A stretch of 64,000 bases of DNA from Myxococcales bacterium (GCA_020633465.1 JACKDN010000003.1:1-64000), one strand, 5' to 3'; counted from the first letter of the stretch, positions 51,867 to 59,541 are shown. Notes: a model not told the origin generated them from the letters alone. Program-made: numbers and translations.

Positions 51867-52860
51867 GGCCCAACCGCCGGCGCAGCAGGAAGAGGAAGAA
51901 GGGGCCGCCCAGCGCCCCGGTGACGACGCCCACCGGCACCTCGCGCGCCGCGAGCGCCACCCGCGCCGCCGTGTCGGCGCCCACCAGCAGCGCCGCGCCC
52001 AACGCCGCGCTCACCGGCAGCAGCCAGCGATGGTCCGGGCCCACGAGCAGGCGCGCGATGTGCGGCACGACCAGGCCGACGAAGCCGATGGCGCCGCAGA
52101 ACGACACCGCCCCCGCGACGAGCAGGGCGCTCGCGCCCAGCAGCCAGGGCTTCACGCGGTCGACCTCGACGCCCAGGCCGGCCGCCGCCTCCTCGCCGGT
52201 CAGCAGCGCGTTGAGATCGCCCGCGAAGGCGCCCACCGCGCCTACCCCGACCACGGTGGTCAGCGCCACCCAGCGCACCTCCGCCCAGCCGCTGCCGCCC
52301 AGGTGGCCCATCAGCCAGAGGACGATGTCGCCCGCATGGCGCTCGGCCAGCAGCAGCGTCAACGAGACGCCCGCGGTCAGCGTCAGGCCCACGGCCACGC
52401 CGGCCAGCAGCACGCCGGTCAAGGGCAGGGCGCCGTCGAGCCAGGCCAGCCGATACACCGCCCAGGTGGCGCCGGCCGCGCCGACGAAGGCGCACAGGGG
52501 CACGACGCCGACCGCCTCGATCAGCCCAAGCGCGCCCAGCAGCAGCGCCACGGAGGCGCCCAGCGCGGCGCCCGCCGAGACGCCGAGGACGTAGGGGTCG
52601 GCCAGCGGGTTGCGAAACAGGCCCTGCATCGCGGCGCCGGCCACCGACAGCGAGGCGCCGACCAGGGCGCCCAGGCACAGCCGGGGCAGGCGCAGGCTCC
52701 ACACCACGACGCCCGCGGTCGAGTCGTCGGGCCCGGCGGCCAGCGCGCCCCACAGCGTGGCCAGATCCAGGCGCACCGCGCCCACCGCCAGCGCCGCGCC
52801 GCCCGCCACCACCAGCGCCGCCAGGCTGCCGGCCAGCCACACCGGGCCGCGGCCCCTCAC
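51853..52860 (-). CDS. btuC: FecCD-type ABC permease for corrinoid uptake (BtuC-like)
   Basis: 335 residues from a GTG at 52860 overlapping the btuF stop (GTGA). About ten spans. Family motifs: RLPRLCLGALVGASLSVAGA, MQGLFRNPLADPYVLGVSAG, the coupling-helix region GLGVEVDRVK, and GFVGLVVPHIARLLVGPDHR. The C-terminus EVPVGVVTGALGGPFFLFLL is standard. It forms the homodimeric inner-membrane channel with BtuD. Confidence 0.9.
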   Translation of the reverse strand: MRGRGPVWLAGSLAALVVAGGAALAVGAVRLDLATLWGALAAGPDDSTAGVVVWSLRLPRLCLGALVGASLSVAGAAMQGLFRNPLADPYVLGVSAGAALGASVALLLGALGLIEAVGVVPLCAFVGAAGATWAVYRLAWLDGALPLTGVLLAGVAVGLTLTAGVSLTLLLAERHAGDIVLWLMGHLGGSGWAEVRWVALTTVVGVGAVGAFAGDLNALLTGEEAAAGLGVEVDRVKPWLLGASALLVAGAVSFCGAIGFVGLVVPHIARLLVGPDHRWLLPVSAALGAALLVGADTAARVALAAREVPVGVVTGALGGPFFLFLLRRRLGRAGR

Positions 52861-53771
52861 CGCGCGCCCTCGAAGGCCGCCGGGTGCAGCACGCTCGCGA
52901 GCCACGCCAGCCCGTCGAAGGCTCGCGGCCCGGCGCGCACCAGCAGATCCGGGTTCGGCACGGCGACGACGCGCCCGGTGCGCGCGGCGGTCACCGCCGC
53001 CCAGCCCGCGCGCTCGCCCGCGAGGATCGCCGCGCGGCTGTCGGCGCGGGCCGTCAGCACCACCTCGGGATCGGCGGCCACGACGCGCTCCATCGACAGG
53101 CGCGGCCAGTCCCCCGCTTCCGCGGGCACGACGTTGCGCCCGCCGGCCACGCGCAGCAGGTCGCCCAGGAAGGTGGCCGGCCCGGCCGAGGTCAGCGGAT
53201 CGGGCCACACCTCGTAGAAGACGCGCGGGTGCCCGGCGGGCACGCGCGCCACCACCGCGTCGCGCCGCACGGTGAGGTCGCGCACCAGCGCCTCGGCGGC
53301 GGCCTCGCGCCCCAGCAGACGACCCAGCCGCCGCGTGGCGTCGAGGATGCCGTCCAGGGTCTTCGGCTGCACCACGACCACCGGCAGGCCGTGCGCCGTG
53401 AGTCGGCGGCGCACGTCGGCGTTGCCGTCGATCATCAACACCAGGTCGGGCCGCGTGGCCAGGATGCGCTCGTAGCTGGGCGGGAACAGCGTGCCGACGC
53501 TGGGCACCGCGGCCGCCGCGGGCGGGAAGTCGCAGGCGTCCGACCGGCCCACCAGCCGGTCGCCCGCGCCGAGCGCGAAGACGAACTCGGTGGTGGAGGG
53601 GGCCAGCGACAAGACGCGCTCGACGCGCGCCGGCACCGTGACGCGGCGGCCCAGATCGTCGACCACGTCGCGCGTCGCCGGCGGCGCCGCCGCCGTCGAC
53701 GGCGCGTCGCGGCAAGCGAGGGTCACGAGACCCGTCGCGACGACGGCGATGCCGAGCCAGGCGCGAAGCAC
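52857..53771 (-). CDS. btuF: Corrinoid-binding periplasmic lipoprotein (BtuF-like)
   Basis: 304 residues from a GTG at 53771 with GGAGGGAG upstream. Its lipobox is TLAC (Cys20). The class III binding-protein fold is shown by RVERVLSLAPSTTEFVFALG, GRSDACDFPPAAAAVPSVGT (the S-x-x-C-(D/N)-(Y/F)-P motif typical of BtuF), FPPSYERILATRPDLVL and ERVVAADPEVVLTA. The C-D-F-P motif is why I favour vitamin B12 over iron-siderophore. An upstream in-frame extension (to 53825) runs into the operator and was rejected. Confidence 0.88.
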   Translation of the reverse strand: MLRAWLGIAVVATGLVTLACRDAPSTAAAPPATRDVVDDLGRRVTVPARVERVLSLAPSTTEFVFALGAGDRLVGRSDACDFPPAAAAVPSVGTLFPPSYERILATRPDLVLMIDGNADVRRRLTAHGLPVVVVQPKTLDGILDATRRLGRLLGREAAAEALVRDLTVRRDAVVARVPAGHPRVFYEVWPDPLTSAGPATFLGDLLRVAGGRNVVPAEAGDWPRLSMERVVAADPEVVLTARADSRAAILAGERAGWAAVTAARTGRVVAVPNPDLLVRAGPRAFDGLAWLASVLHPAAFEGAR

Positions 53772-53796
53772 GAGCGCTCCCTCCGATCGAGATGCA

Positions 53797-53825
53797 TAGA
53801 TATTGCCCAAGTTCTTGCACAACAA
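53797..53825 (-). promoter_or_regulatory. Promoter of btuFCD
   Basis: Minus strand TTGTTG (53825-53820), a 17-base spacer and TATCTA (53802-53797). The start is near 53790. The -35 box lies inside the 53815-53835 palindrome, so a bound regulator would block RNA polymerase. Confidence 0.5.
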
Positions 53826-53835
53826 TCTTGTGCAA
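53815..53835. promoter_or_regulatory. Perfect 8-bp inverted repeat, candidate operator between btuF and a lipoprotein gene
   Basis: TTGCACAA-CAATC-TTGTGCAA. The arms are exact and the spacer is five bases. It covers the btuF -35 box and lies 88 bases upstream of the divergent lipoprotein start, so it could control both. No matching regulator gene is adjacent. Confidence 0.65.
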
Positions 53836-53922
53836 CGCGAACCCCGGTGCTACCCACCGCCTCCGCGCCCACCGGCCGCGGCGCGGCGCGCGCCGGCCGC
53901 GGCCCACGAAGGGGAGACGACG

Positions 53923-54846
53923 ATGCGCACGACCACCGGGATCCTGCTGCTGGCGCTGGCGATCACGGCCGCCGGCTGCGAAGACGAGGCCGCGTCCGAC
54001 GGCTCGCCCGACGCCGCGCCGGGAGTGGGTGGCATGGGCGGCGATCCGGGCGCCGGCGGCCAGGTGGGCATGGGCGGTGAGCCGGGCATGGGCGGCGATC
54101 CCGGCATGGGCGGCGATCCCGGCATGGGCGGCGATGCACAGCCGGTGGCGCCCGATCTCACCGGCGAGTATCTCGACGCCTTCGACACCCGCCACAGCGT
54201 CGGCGCCACCTGGACGCAGACGGCCGGCGACGACGTGCTCGCGTTCCACGTCGTCGAGGCCGACGACGCCGCGCACTGGGCCATCGCGCGCAACGACGAC
54301 GCCAACGCGTTCAACCCCGGCCTCTACAGCCGCTTCGACTGGACCGTCGGCGACGGCCTCACCCTCTGGTACTGCCAGACGGCCTACGACGCCGCCGACG
54401 CCGCCGCCGCGCGCGCCACCCCCGCGGCCGATCCGGCCGACCCCGCCAACGCCGGCTGCGGCGGCTTCGGGTGGACGTCGCTGACGCCCCTGTCCACCGG
54501 GCTCGAGGGCGACTGGGTCGACGACTTCGGCGCCGCGCACACGATCGGCGCCGACGCCTGGACGCAGGGCGAGGGCGACGGCGCCAGCCGCTTCACCCTG
54601 GTGCAGACCGACCGCGGCGCCGGCTGGGCCGTCGCCCGCAACGCCGACGACAACGCCTTCAGCCCCGGCCTGTGGAGCCGCTTCGACTGGGTGCGCGACG
54701 GCGACGAAGCGGTCTACGTCTGCCAGACCCGCTACGACGCCGCGACCCGCGTCGAGGCGGTCCGCGCGACCCCCGCCGACGCCACCGACCCGGCCACTGG
54801 CGGCTGCGCCGACTTCGCCTGGAGCCGGCTGACGCCCGCGCCGTGA
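53923..54846 (+). CDS. Lipoprotein with Gly-Met linker and a duplicated small domain
   Basis: 307 residues, ATG 53923 behind GGGGAG. The lipoprotein signal ends ITAAGC (Cys19). A repetitive tether (about 34-70) of G-x-G-G-(D/E)-P-G-M-G-G units follows. Then come two homologous domains of about 110 residues. The first has DAFDTRHSVGATWTQ, NPGLYSRFDWTVGDGLTLWY and CQTAYDAADAA; the second has DDFGAAHTIGADAWTQ, SPGLWSRFDWVRDGDEAVYV and CQTRYDAATR. Each ends in a C-G/A-x-F-x-W-(T/S)-x-L-T-P motif with a likely disulphide. I do not know a function; the shared operator ties it to the B12 operon. Confidence 0.8.
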   Translation: MRTTTGILLLALAITAAGCEDEAASDGSPDAAPGVGGMGGDPGAGGQVGMGGEPGMGGDPGMGGDPGMGGDAQPVAPDLTGEYLDAFDTRHSVGATWTQTAGDDVLAFHVVEADDAAHWAIARNDDANAFNPGLYSRFDWTVGDGLTLWYCQTAYDAADAAAARATPAADPADPANAGCGGFGWTSLTPLSTGLEGDWVDDFGAAHTIGADAWTQGEGDGASRFTLVQTDRGAGWAVARNADDNAFSPGLWSRFDWVRDGDEAVYVCQTRYDAATRVEAVRATPADATDPATGGCADFAWSRLTPAP

Positions 54847-54869
54847 ACCCGTCCGCGACGGCGCACTGG

Positions 54870-54898
54870 GTGACGGCCGCGCCGTCGCCAACTATCCT
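54870..54898 (+). promoter_or_regulatory. Promoter of pyrD
   Basis: GTGACG (54870-54875), a 17-base spacer and TATCCT (54893-54898), eight bases before the ATG at 54907. No ribosome site intervenes, consistent with leaderless translation. Confidence 0.4.
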
Positions 54899-54906
54899 CC
54901 GGCGCC

Positions 54907-55908
54907 ATGCTGTACGCCCTCGCCCGCGCCCTGCTGTTCCGCCTGCCCCCCGAGACCGCCCACCGCGTGACGATGCGGGGCCTGCACGCCGCGCTGGCCG
55001 TGCCCGGGGTCGAGGCGCTGCTTCGCGCGTTGACGCAAGCGGCGCGGCCGACCGAGGTCTTCGGCCTGTCCTTCACCAACCCGGTGGGCCTCGCCGCCGG
55101 CTTCGACAAGAACGTCGAGCACGTCGCCGCCCTGGCCGCCCTCGGCTTCGGGTTCGTCGAGGTCGGCTCGGTCACCGCGCTGCCCTGGCCCGGCAACGCG
55201 CGCCCGCGCCTGTTCCGCCTGCCCGCCGACCGCGCGCTGATCAACCGCATGGGCCTGAACAACGGCGGGGCCGAGGCCGCCGCGGCGCGCCTCACCCGGC
55301 GCTTCCCGCTGCCCGTCTTCGTGAACGTGGCCAAGACGCCCGACGAGTCGCTCGTCGGCGACGCCGCCGTGGCCGACTACGCCGCCACCGTGGCCCGCGT
55401 GGCGCCCCTGGCCGACGCGGTGGTGCTCAACGTCAGCTGCCCCAACGCCGACGACGGCCGCACCTTCGAAGATCCCGCCGCGCTCGACGACCTGCTCGGC
55501 GCGACCCGCCCCCTGTGCGCCGACACGCCGCTGCTGGTGAAGGTGTCACCCGATCTCGACCGCGCCCGACTGCGCGACCTGGTGCAGCTGGCCGTCGAGC
55601 GCGGCGCCGACGGCTTCACGGCCACCAACACCACCGTCCAGCGCGACGGCCTGCACACCCGAGCGGCCCGACTGAAGGCCATCGGCCGCGGCGGCCTGAG
55701 CGGCGCGCCCCTGCACCGCCGCGCCGTCGAGACCGTCGGGGCGATGCGCGCCTGGACCGACAAGCCCATCGTCGGCGTCGGCGGCGTCGACGGGCCCGGC
55801 ACGGCGCAGGCCTTCTTCGACGCGGGCGCCAACCTGGTGCAGCTGTACACGGGCTTCGTCTACGGCGGCCCCCGCGTGGTCCGCCGCATCGTCCGCGGCC
55901 TGACTTGA
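54907..55908 (+). CDS. pyrD: Dihydroorotate dehydrogenase, class-2 type with Cys at the catalytic position
   Basis: 333 residues. The N-terminal helical, membrane-associating segment (YALARALLFRLPPETAHRVT) and FTNPVGLAAGFDKNVEHVAA, GFGFVEVGSVTALPWPGNAR, RLFRLPADRALINRMGLNNG are class-2 features, so electrons should go to quinone. The FMN motifs VSPDLD, ATNTT and GGLSGAPL are present. The catalytic base motif normally S-S-P-N in class 2 reads NVSCPNADDGR, with Cys as in class-1 enzymes. It catalyses the fourth step of pyrimidine synthesis. Confidence 0.92.
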   Translation: MLYALARALLFRLPPETAHRVTMRGLHAALAVPGVEALLRALTQAARPTEVFGLSFTNPVGLAAGFDKNVEHVAALAALGFGFVEVGSVTALPWPGNARPRLFRLPADRALINRMGLNNGGAEAAAARLTRRFPLPVFVNVAKTPDESLVGDAAVADYAATVARVAPLADAVVLNVSCPNADDGRTFEDPAALDDLLGATRPLCADTPLLVKVSPDLDRARLRDLVQLAVERGADGFTATNTTVQRDGLHTRAARLKAIGRGGLSGAPLHRRAVETVGAMRAWTDKPIVGVGGVDGPGTAQAFFDAGANLVQLYTGFVYGGPRVVRRIVRGLT

Positions 55909-55917
55909 CCCCGGCGA

Positions 55918-56865
55918 TCAGAACCGGCCGTTCAACCCCACGCCGCCCGGCACGACCGCCGGCGTCACCGTGCTCGGCGCGTCGTCGTCCAGCCAGGCCC
56001 ACACCGCGCCCGCCGCCAGGGCGGCGCCCGTCCCGAACAGGGCATAGCTGATCGCCGCGTCGCGGCCCGCCCGATCGTCGGCGTCCGCCGCGTCCTGCCG
56101 CGCGGCCGCCGCCGCGACGTCGTCGGTGGCCCGTCGGTAGCGCGCGTACGCGGCGTCGCCGTCCTCGACCGCGCCGCGCGCCAGCAGGTTGAAGGTCACG
56201 CCGCCCACCAGCAGCGCCCCCGCGCCAGCCGTCAGCGCGATGGCCAGCGTGCGATCCGGCGCGGCCGGCGGCGCGGGCGGCGGCGTCTCCACCGGCGCAG
56301 CGAGCTCGAGCCGCACGGTCACCACCTCGCCCGGTCCGACCCGCACCACCCTCTGGTCCAAGCGACCGCTCGGCCCGCGCCCCTCGACCGTGTACGGCCC
56401 GGGCGCCAGGCGCTCGAAGCGATCGCCGCAGTCGCCCGGCGGCCCCTGCCCGATCAAGGTGACCACGGCGCCGGGCGCCGCGCAGCGCACCTCGATGATG
56501 CCCAGCGACTCGGCCTCGAGCGTCGCCACCCGCGCCTCGATGCGCGCGACCAGGGCCGCGTCCTCCAGGCCTTCGAGGGCGCGGCGATAGGCCGCGACCG
56601 CCTCGACCGGCCGCTTCAGCTCGTCGTAGCAGCGCGCGATGTTGAAGCGCAGTGTGGCCAGCTCGGCCTCGCGCCCTTCCATCGTGGCCATCAGCGGCTC
56701 GACGGCCTGGTACAGCGTCAGGGCCTCGGCGAAGTCACCGGCCTTGAAGGCCGCCGCCGCCTGCGCGCCCTTCGTGCGCACCACCGTCTGGGTGGGATCG
56801 GCCGCGCGCGCGGCCGGCAGCCCGCCGCCGAGGCACACCGCCAGCGCCCAGGCCCGCGCCCTCAC
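55918..56865 (-). CDS. Exported TPR protein with PEGA-like domain, partner of the adjacent kinase
   Basis: 315 residues from a GTG at 56865 overlapping the kinase stop (GTGA). A signal peptide (ALAVCLGGGLPAARA) is followed by TPR-like helices (about 30-125: AAFKAGDFAEALTLYQAVEP, FNIARCYDELKRPVEAVAAY), then a PEGA-like beta domain (IIEVRCAAPGAVVTLIGQGP ... YTVEGRGPSGRLDQRVVRVG). Two hydrophobic segments flank a charged helix near the C-terminus (LAIALTAGAGALLVGG and ISYALFGTGAALAAGA). Such proteins often sit beside receptor kinases in myxobacteria; function is unknown. Confidence 0.75.
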   Translation of the reverse strand: MRARAWALAVCLGGGLPAARAADPTQTVVRTKGAQAAAAFKAGDFAEALTLYQAVEPLMATMEGREAELATLRFNIARCYDELKRPVEAVAAYRRALEGLEDAALVARIEARVATLEAESLGIIEVRCAAPGAVVTLIGQGPPGDCGDRFERLAPGPYTVEGRGPSGRLDQRVVRVGPGEVVTVRLELAAPVETPPPAPPAAPDRTLAIALTAGAGALLVGGVTFNLLARGAVEDGDAAYARYRRATDDVAAAAARQDAADADDRAGRDAAISYALFGTGAALAAGAVWAWLDDDAPSTVTPAVVPGGVGLNGRF

Positions 56866-58403
56866 GGGTTCCCCATGGGCAGCGCCTCGATCAGCGGCGC
56901 GGGCTTCGGCCGCCGCGGTCGCCGCGGTCGGCGGGTGACCGACTTCGGGGGCCGAGAAGCGTCGCCCGCCTCGACGGCCCCGGCGTCGTCGCCAGCCGCC
57001 GCGTCCCCCACGCCCCCGTCTGCGGCGTCCGTGGCAGCCGGCGCGCCGTCGGCCGCCGCCGCGGCGAGCAGCGCTGCGTCCACCGGAGGCGCCGCGTCGG
57101 CGCGCGCGGGCGGCTGCACGGCCAACACCACCGGCGCGGCGTCCTCGACGTCCGGCGCGCCGCCGGACGCCGACCGCCCCGGCGCCAGCACCATCGTCAC
57201 CACCCCGCGCCCAGCGCGAGCTCCCGCGACCGCCGCGGCGGCCCAGCGGCCCCGCCGCGCCCCGATCGAGCCGGTCAGCGCGGCCAACCGCGGCACGCCC
57301 TCGTCCACGTGCACCGTGCGCGGCGCCTCGGCCGATCGCGGCGCCTCCGCCGGCACCGCGCTCAGCGGCACGCCCGCCGTCTCCGGCGCCGCGGCGATCG
57401 CCTCGGCGAAGCCTTCGACGAAGGCCTTCACGCTCGCCGGCCGCCGCTCGGGATCCTTCGACAGCGCCAGGTGCACCACCGTCTCGAGCGCCCGCCGCAG
57501 CGGATCGGCCCGCCGCCCCGGCAGCGGCGGCGGCGCCTGCTTCACCTGCGCCATCACCACCTCGATGGGCTCGTCCCCGTCGAAGGGCGGCTTGCCCGCC
57601 AGCATCTCGAAAGCCACGCAGGCCAAGGCATAGACATCGGTGCGCGCGTCGATGGGCGCCGGCCCGGAGCGGCACTGCTCGGGCGCCATGTACTGCGCCG
57701 TGCCCATCATCACCCCGTCGCGCGTGGGCCGCCCCTGCCCCCGCACGTCGATGCGCGCGATGCCGAAGTCGATCACCTTCGCGGTGTCCCGCCCGTCCGG
57801 CGTGCGCGTCAGCAGGATGTTCGCCGGCTTCACGTCGCGATGCACGATGCCCGCCTGGTGCGCCTCGTCCAGCGACCGCCCCACGTCCTCGAGGATGGCC
57901 AGCGTCGCCCGCGGGCTCAGCGCCCCGCGCGACAGCCGCGCGTGCAGATCCTCGCCCTCGACCTGCTCCATGACGATGTAGGCCAGCCCCGCCAGCCCCA
58001 TGTCCGCCGCGACGCCGTAATCGTGCACCGTCACCGTGTGGGGGCTGCGCAACCGGCTGAGCGCCCGCGCCTCGGACTCGAACCGCGCGCGGTCCTCGTC
58101 GGTCAGCGCGTTCAGCCCGGTGCGCACCTTCACCGCCACCGAGCGGTCCAGCCGCGCGTCCACCGCGCGGTACACCGACGCCATGCCCCCGTCGCCCAGC
58201 AGATCGATCAGGATGTAGCGCTCGGCGACCACCTGCCCCAAGAGCGGCGCGATCTCCTTCTTCGCCGCCGCCTCCGGCGCCACCGCGAACAGCCCGTGCT
58301 CCCCACACCGCCCGTCGCTCGCCGGAAAACGCCCGCAGCGCGGGCACATCCGGCCGCGCGTGCTGGCGAGCGAGGGGGGCGGGGTGACGGTGATCGCGGT
58401 CAT
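56862..58403 (-). CDS. Ser/Thr protein kinase with N-terminal zinc ribbon
   Basis: 513 residues from the ATG at 58403; GTG 58430 and ATG 58349 are alternatives. A short zinc ribbon CPRCGRFPASDGRCGEHG (about 20-37) precedes a full Hanks kinase domain (about 60-330): GDGGMASVYRAV, VAVKVRTG, HRDVKPANILL, DFGIARI, MGTAQYMAPEQ. The C-terminal part is a long Ala/Asp-rich low-complexity region (about 390-490) ending in RRPRRPRRPKPA; a membrane span is not obvious. No Shine-Dalgarno precedes the start; the stop of the upstream micro-ORF overlaps it. Confidence 0.9.
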   Translation of the reverse strand: MTAITVTPPPSLASTRGRMCPRCGRFPASDGRCGEHGLFAVAPEAAAKKEIAPLLGQVVAERYILIDLLGDGGMASVYRAVDARLDRSVAVKVRTGLNALTDEDRARFESEARALSRLRSPHTVTVHDYGVAADMGLAGLAYIVMEQVEGEDLHARLSRGALSPRATLAILEDVGRSLDEAHQAGIVHRDVKPANILLTRTPDGRDTAKVIDFGIARIDVRGQGRPTRDGVMMGTAQYMAPEQCRSGPAPIDARTDVYALACVAFEMLAGKPPFDGDEPIEVVMAQVKQAPPPLPGRRADPLRRALETVVHLALSKDPERRPASVKAFVEGFAEAIAAAPETAGVPLSAVPAEAPRSAEAPRTVHVDEGVPRLAALTGSIGARRGRWAAAAVAGARAGRGVVTMVLAPGRSASGGAPDVEDAAPVVLAVQPPARADAAPPVDAALLAAAAADGAPAATDAADGGVGDAAAGDDAGAVEAGDASRPPKSVTRRPRRPRRPKPAPLIEALPMGNP

Positions 58404-58450
58404 GCTGGATGGCCCGACGCGCACGGACACGGGCTCGGGCAGCGGTACAT
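58400..58450 (-). CDS. Predicted leaderless Cys-rich micro-ORF upstream of the kinase
   Basis: Encodes MYRCPSPCPCASGHPA. Its ATG (58450) lies six bases after a good promoter's -10 box, at the predicted transcription start. Its TGA overlaps the kinase ATG (ATGA at 58403-58400). Coupling from this micro-ORF would explain how the kinase, which lacks a ribosome site, is translated. The three Cys (4, 8, 10) could bind metal or sense cysteine supply. Existence of the peptide is a prediction. Confidence 0.4.
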   Translation of the reverse strand: MYRCPSPCPCASGHPA

Positions 58451-58456
58451 CGCCCC

Positions 58457-58485
58457 ACGGTAGCCCCGGCACCCCGAACGGTCAA
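58457..58485 (-). promoter_or_regulatory. Promoter of the kinase operon
   Basis: Minus strand TTGACC (58485-58480), a 17-base spacer and TACCGT (58462-58457). Predicted start at about 58450, exactly on the micro-ORF ATG. Confidence 0.6.
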
Positions 58486-58535
58486 CGACGCGCCCGCGCC
58501 CCCGAGATCACGCGCCCCCGGAACTCACGCGCCCC

Positions 58536-58573
58536 AAATAGAAACGCCGCCGACCCTGCTGGGCCGGCGGCGT
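58536..58573 (-). terminator. Rho-independent terminator of ssrA
   Basis: Minus strand CGCCGCCGGCCC-AGCA-GGGTCGGCGGCG, a 12-bp stem with one G-T pair and a tetraloop, followed by TTTCTATTT. It lies about 11 bases after the tmRNA 3' end. Confidence 0.85.
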
Positions 58574-58583
58574 GTCCGTACAC

Positions 58584-58949
<366 letters not shown>

Positions 58950-58996
58950 AGATTTTCAAAGACAGCCGGCTGATGACCCACCGACCGGTCGGCCAG

Positions 58997-59030
58997 TGTC
59001 CCAGGCGGGCAACTGTCCGACGCGGGCAAC
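58997..59030. repeat. Two tandem 17-bp repeats between smpB and ssrA
   Basis: TGTCCCAGGCGGGCAAC and TGTCCGACGCGGGCAAC, 15 of 17 identical, end to end. Inverted GGACA copies follow at 59041 and 59060. They lie 48 bases upstream of the tmRNA 5' end, in the position of an upstream regulatory region. Confidence 0.6.
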
Positions 59031-59082
59031 GGTAAGCACCGGACACGGCGGTGTCAAACGGACACGCTCGCGCGCCTACCCC

Positions 59083-59541
59083 TCAGCCCCGGATGTCGCG
59101 CAGCTCCTTGCGCGCGTTCTTCTCGCGCTCGTGGTGCCGCTTGTCGATCGTCTTGCGCCCCTTGCCCAGCCCGAACAGCAGCTTGGCCCAGCCGCCCTTG
59201 AAGTACAGCTCGAGCGGCACCGCGGTGAAGCCCTTCTCGCGGATCTTCGCCTCGACCTTCTCGAGCTCGTGCGCGTGCAACAACAGCTTCCGCTTCCGCC
59301 GCGGCGCGTGGTTGTGGATGTTGCCGAACTTGTACTCGGGGATCGTGACGTCGACCAACCAGGCCTCGCCCCCCTCGATACGCACGTAGCCCTCGCCCAA
59401 GGTCACGTGCCCCGCCCGCAGGCTCTTCACCTCGGTCCCGGTGAGCGCGATGCCCGCCTCGAAGGTCTCGACGATCTCGTAGTCGTAGCGCGCGCGGCGG
59501 TTCTGGGCCACCACGCGGCGGTCGTCGCGGTTGCGGGCCAC
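59083..59541 (-). CDS. smpB: SsrA-binding protein SmpB
   Basis: 152 residues from a GTG at 59541 (ARNRDDRRVVAQNRRARYDY); GTG 59550 is an alternative and longer starts run into the RNase P RNA gene. The OB-fold motifs TGTEVKSLRAGHVTLGEGYV, EAWLVDVTIPEYKFGNIHNH and RKRKLLLHAHELEKVEAKI are typical, and the C-terminal tail KTIDKRHHEREKNARKELRD carries the decoding-centre helix with a D-K-R motif. It delivers tmRNA to stalled ribosomes. Confidence 0.95.
   Translation of the reverse strand: MARNRDDRRVVAQNRRARYDYEIVETFEAGIALTGTEVKSLRAGHVTLGEGYVRIEGGEAWLVDVTIPEYKFGNIHNHAPRRKRKLLLHAHELEKVEAKIREKGFTAVPLELYFKGGWAKLLFGLGKGRKTIDKRHHEREKNARKELRDIRG

Noticed and set aside
53836..53922. Possible cobalamin riboswitch between btuF and the lipoprotein gene
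   Set aside because: No GCCACTG B12 box or other recognisable core element in either orientation; the stretch is only 87 bases of GC-rich hairpin-prone DNA.
54793..54799. GCCACTG, identical to the B12 box
   Set aside because: It lies within the coding end of the duplicated-domain lipoprotein, with none of the surrounding riboswitch structure; chance occurrence.
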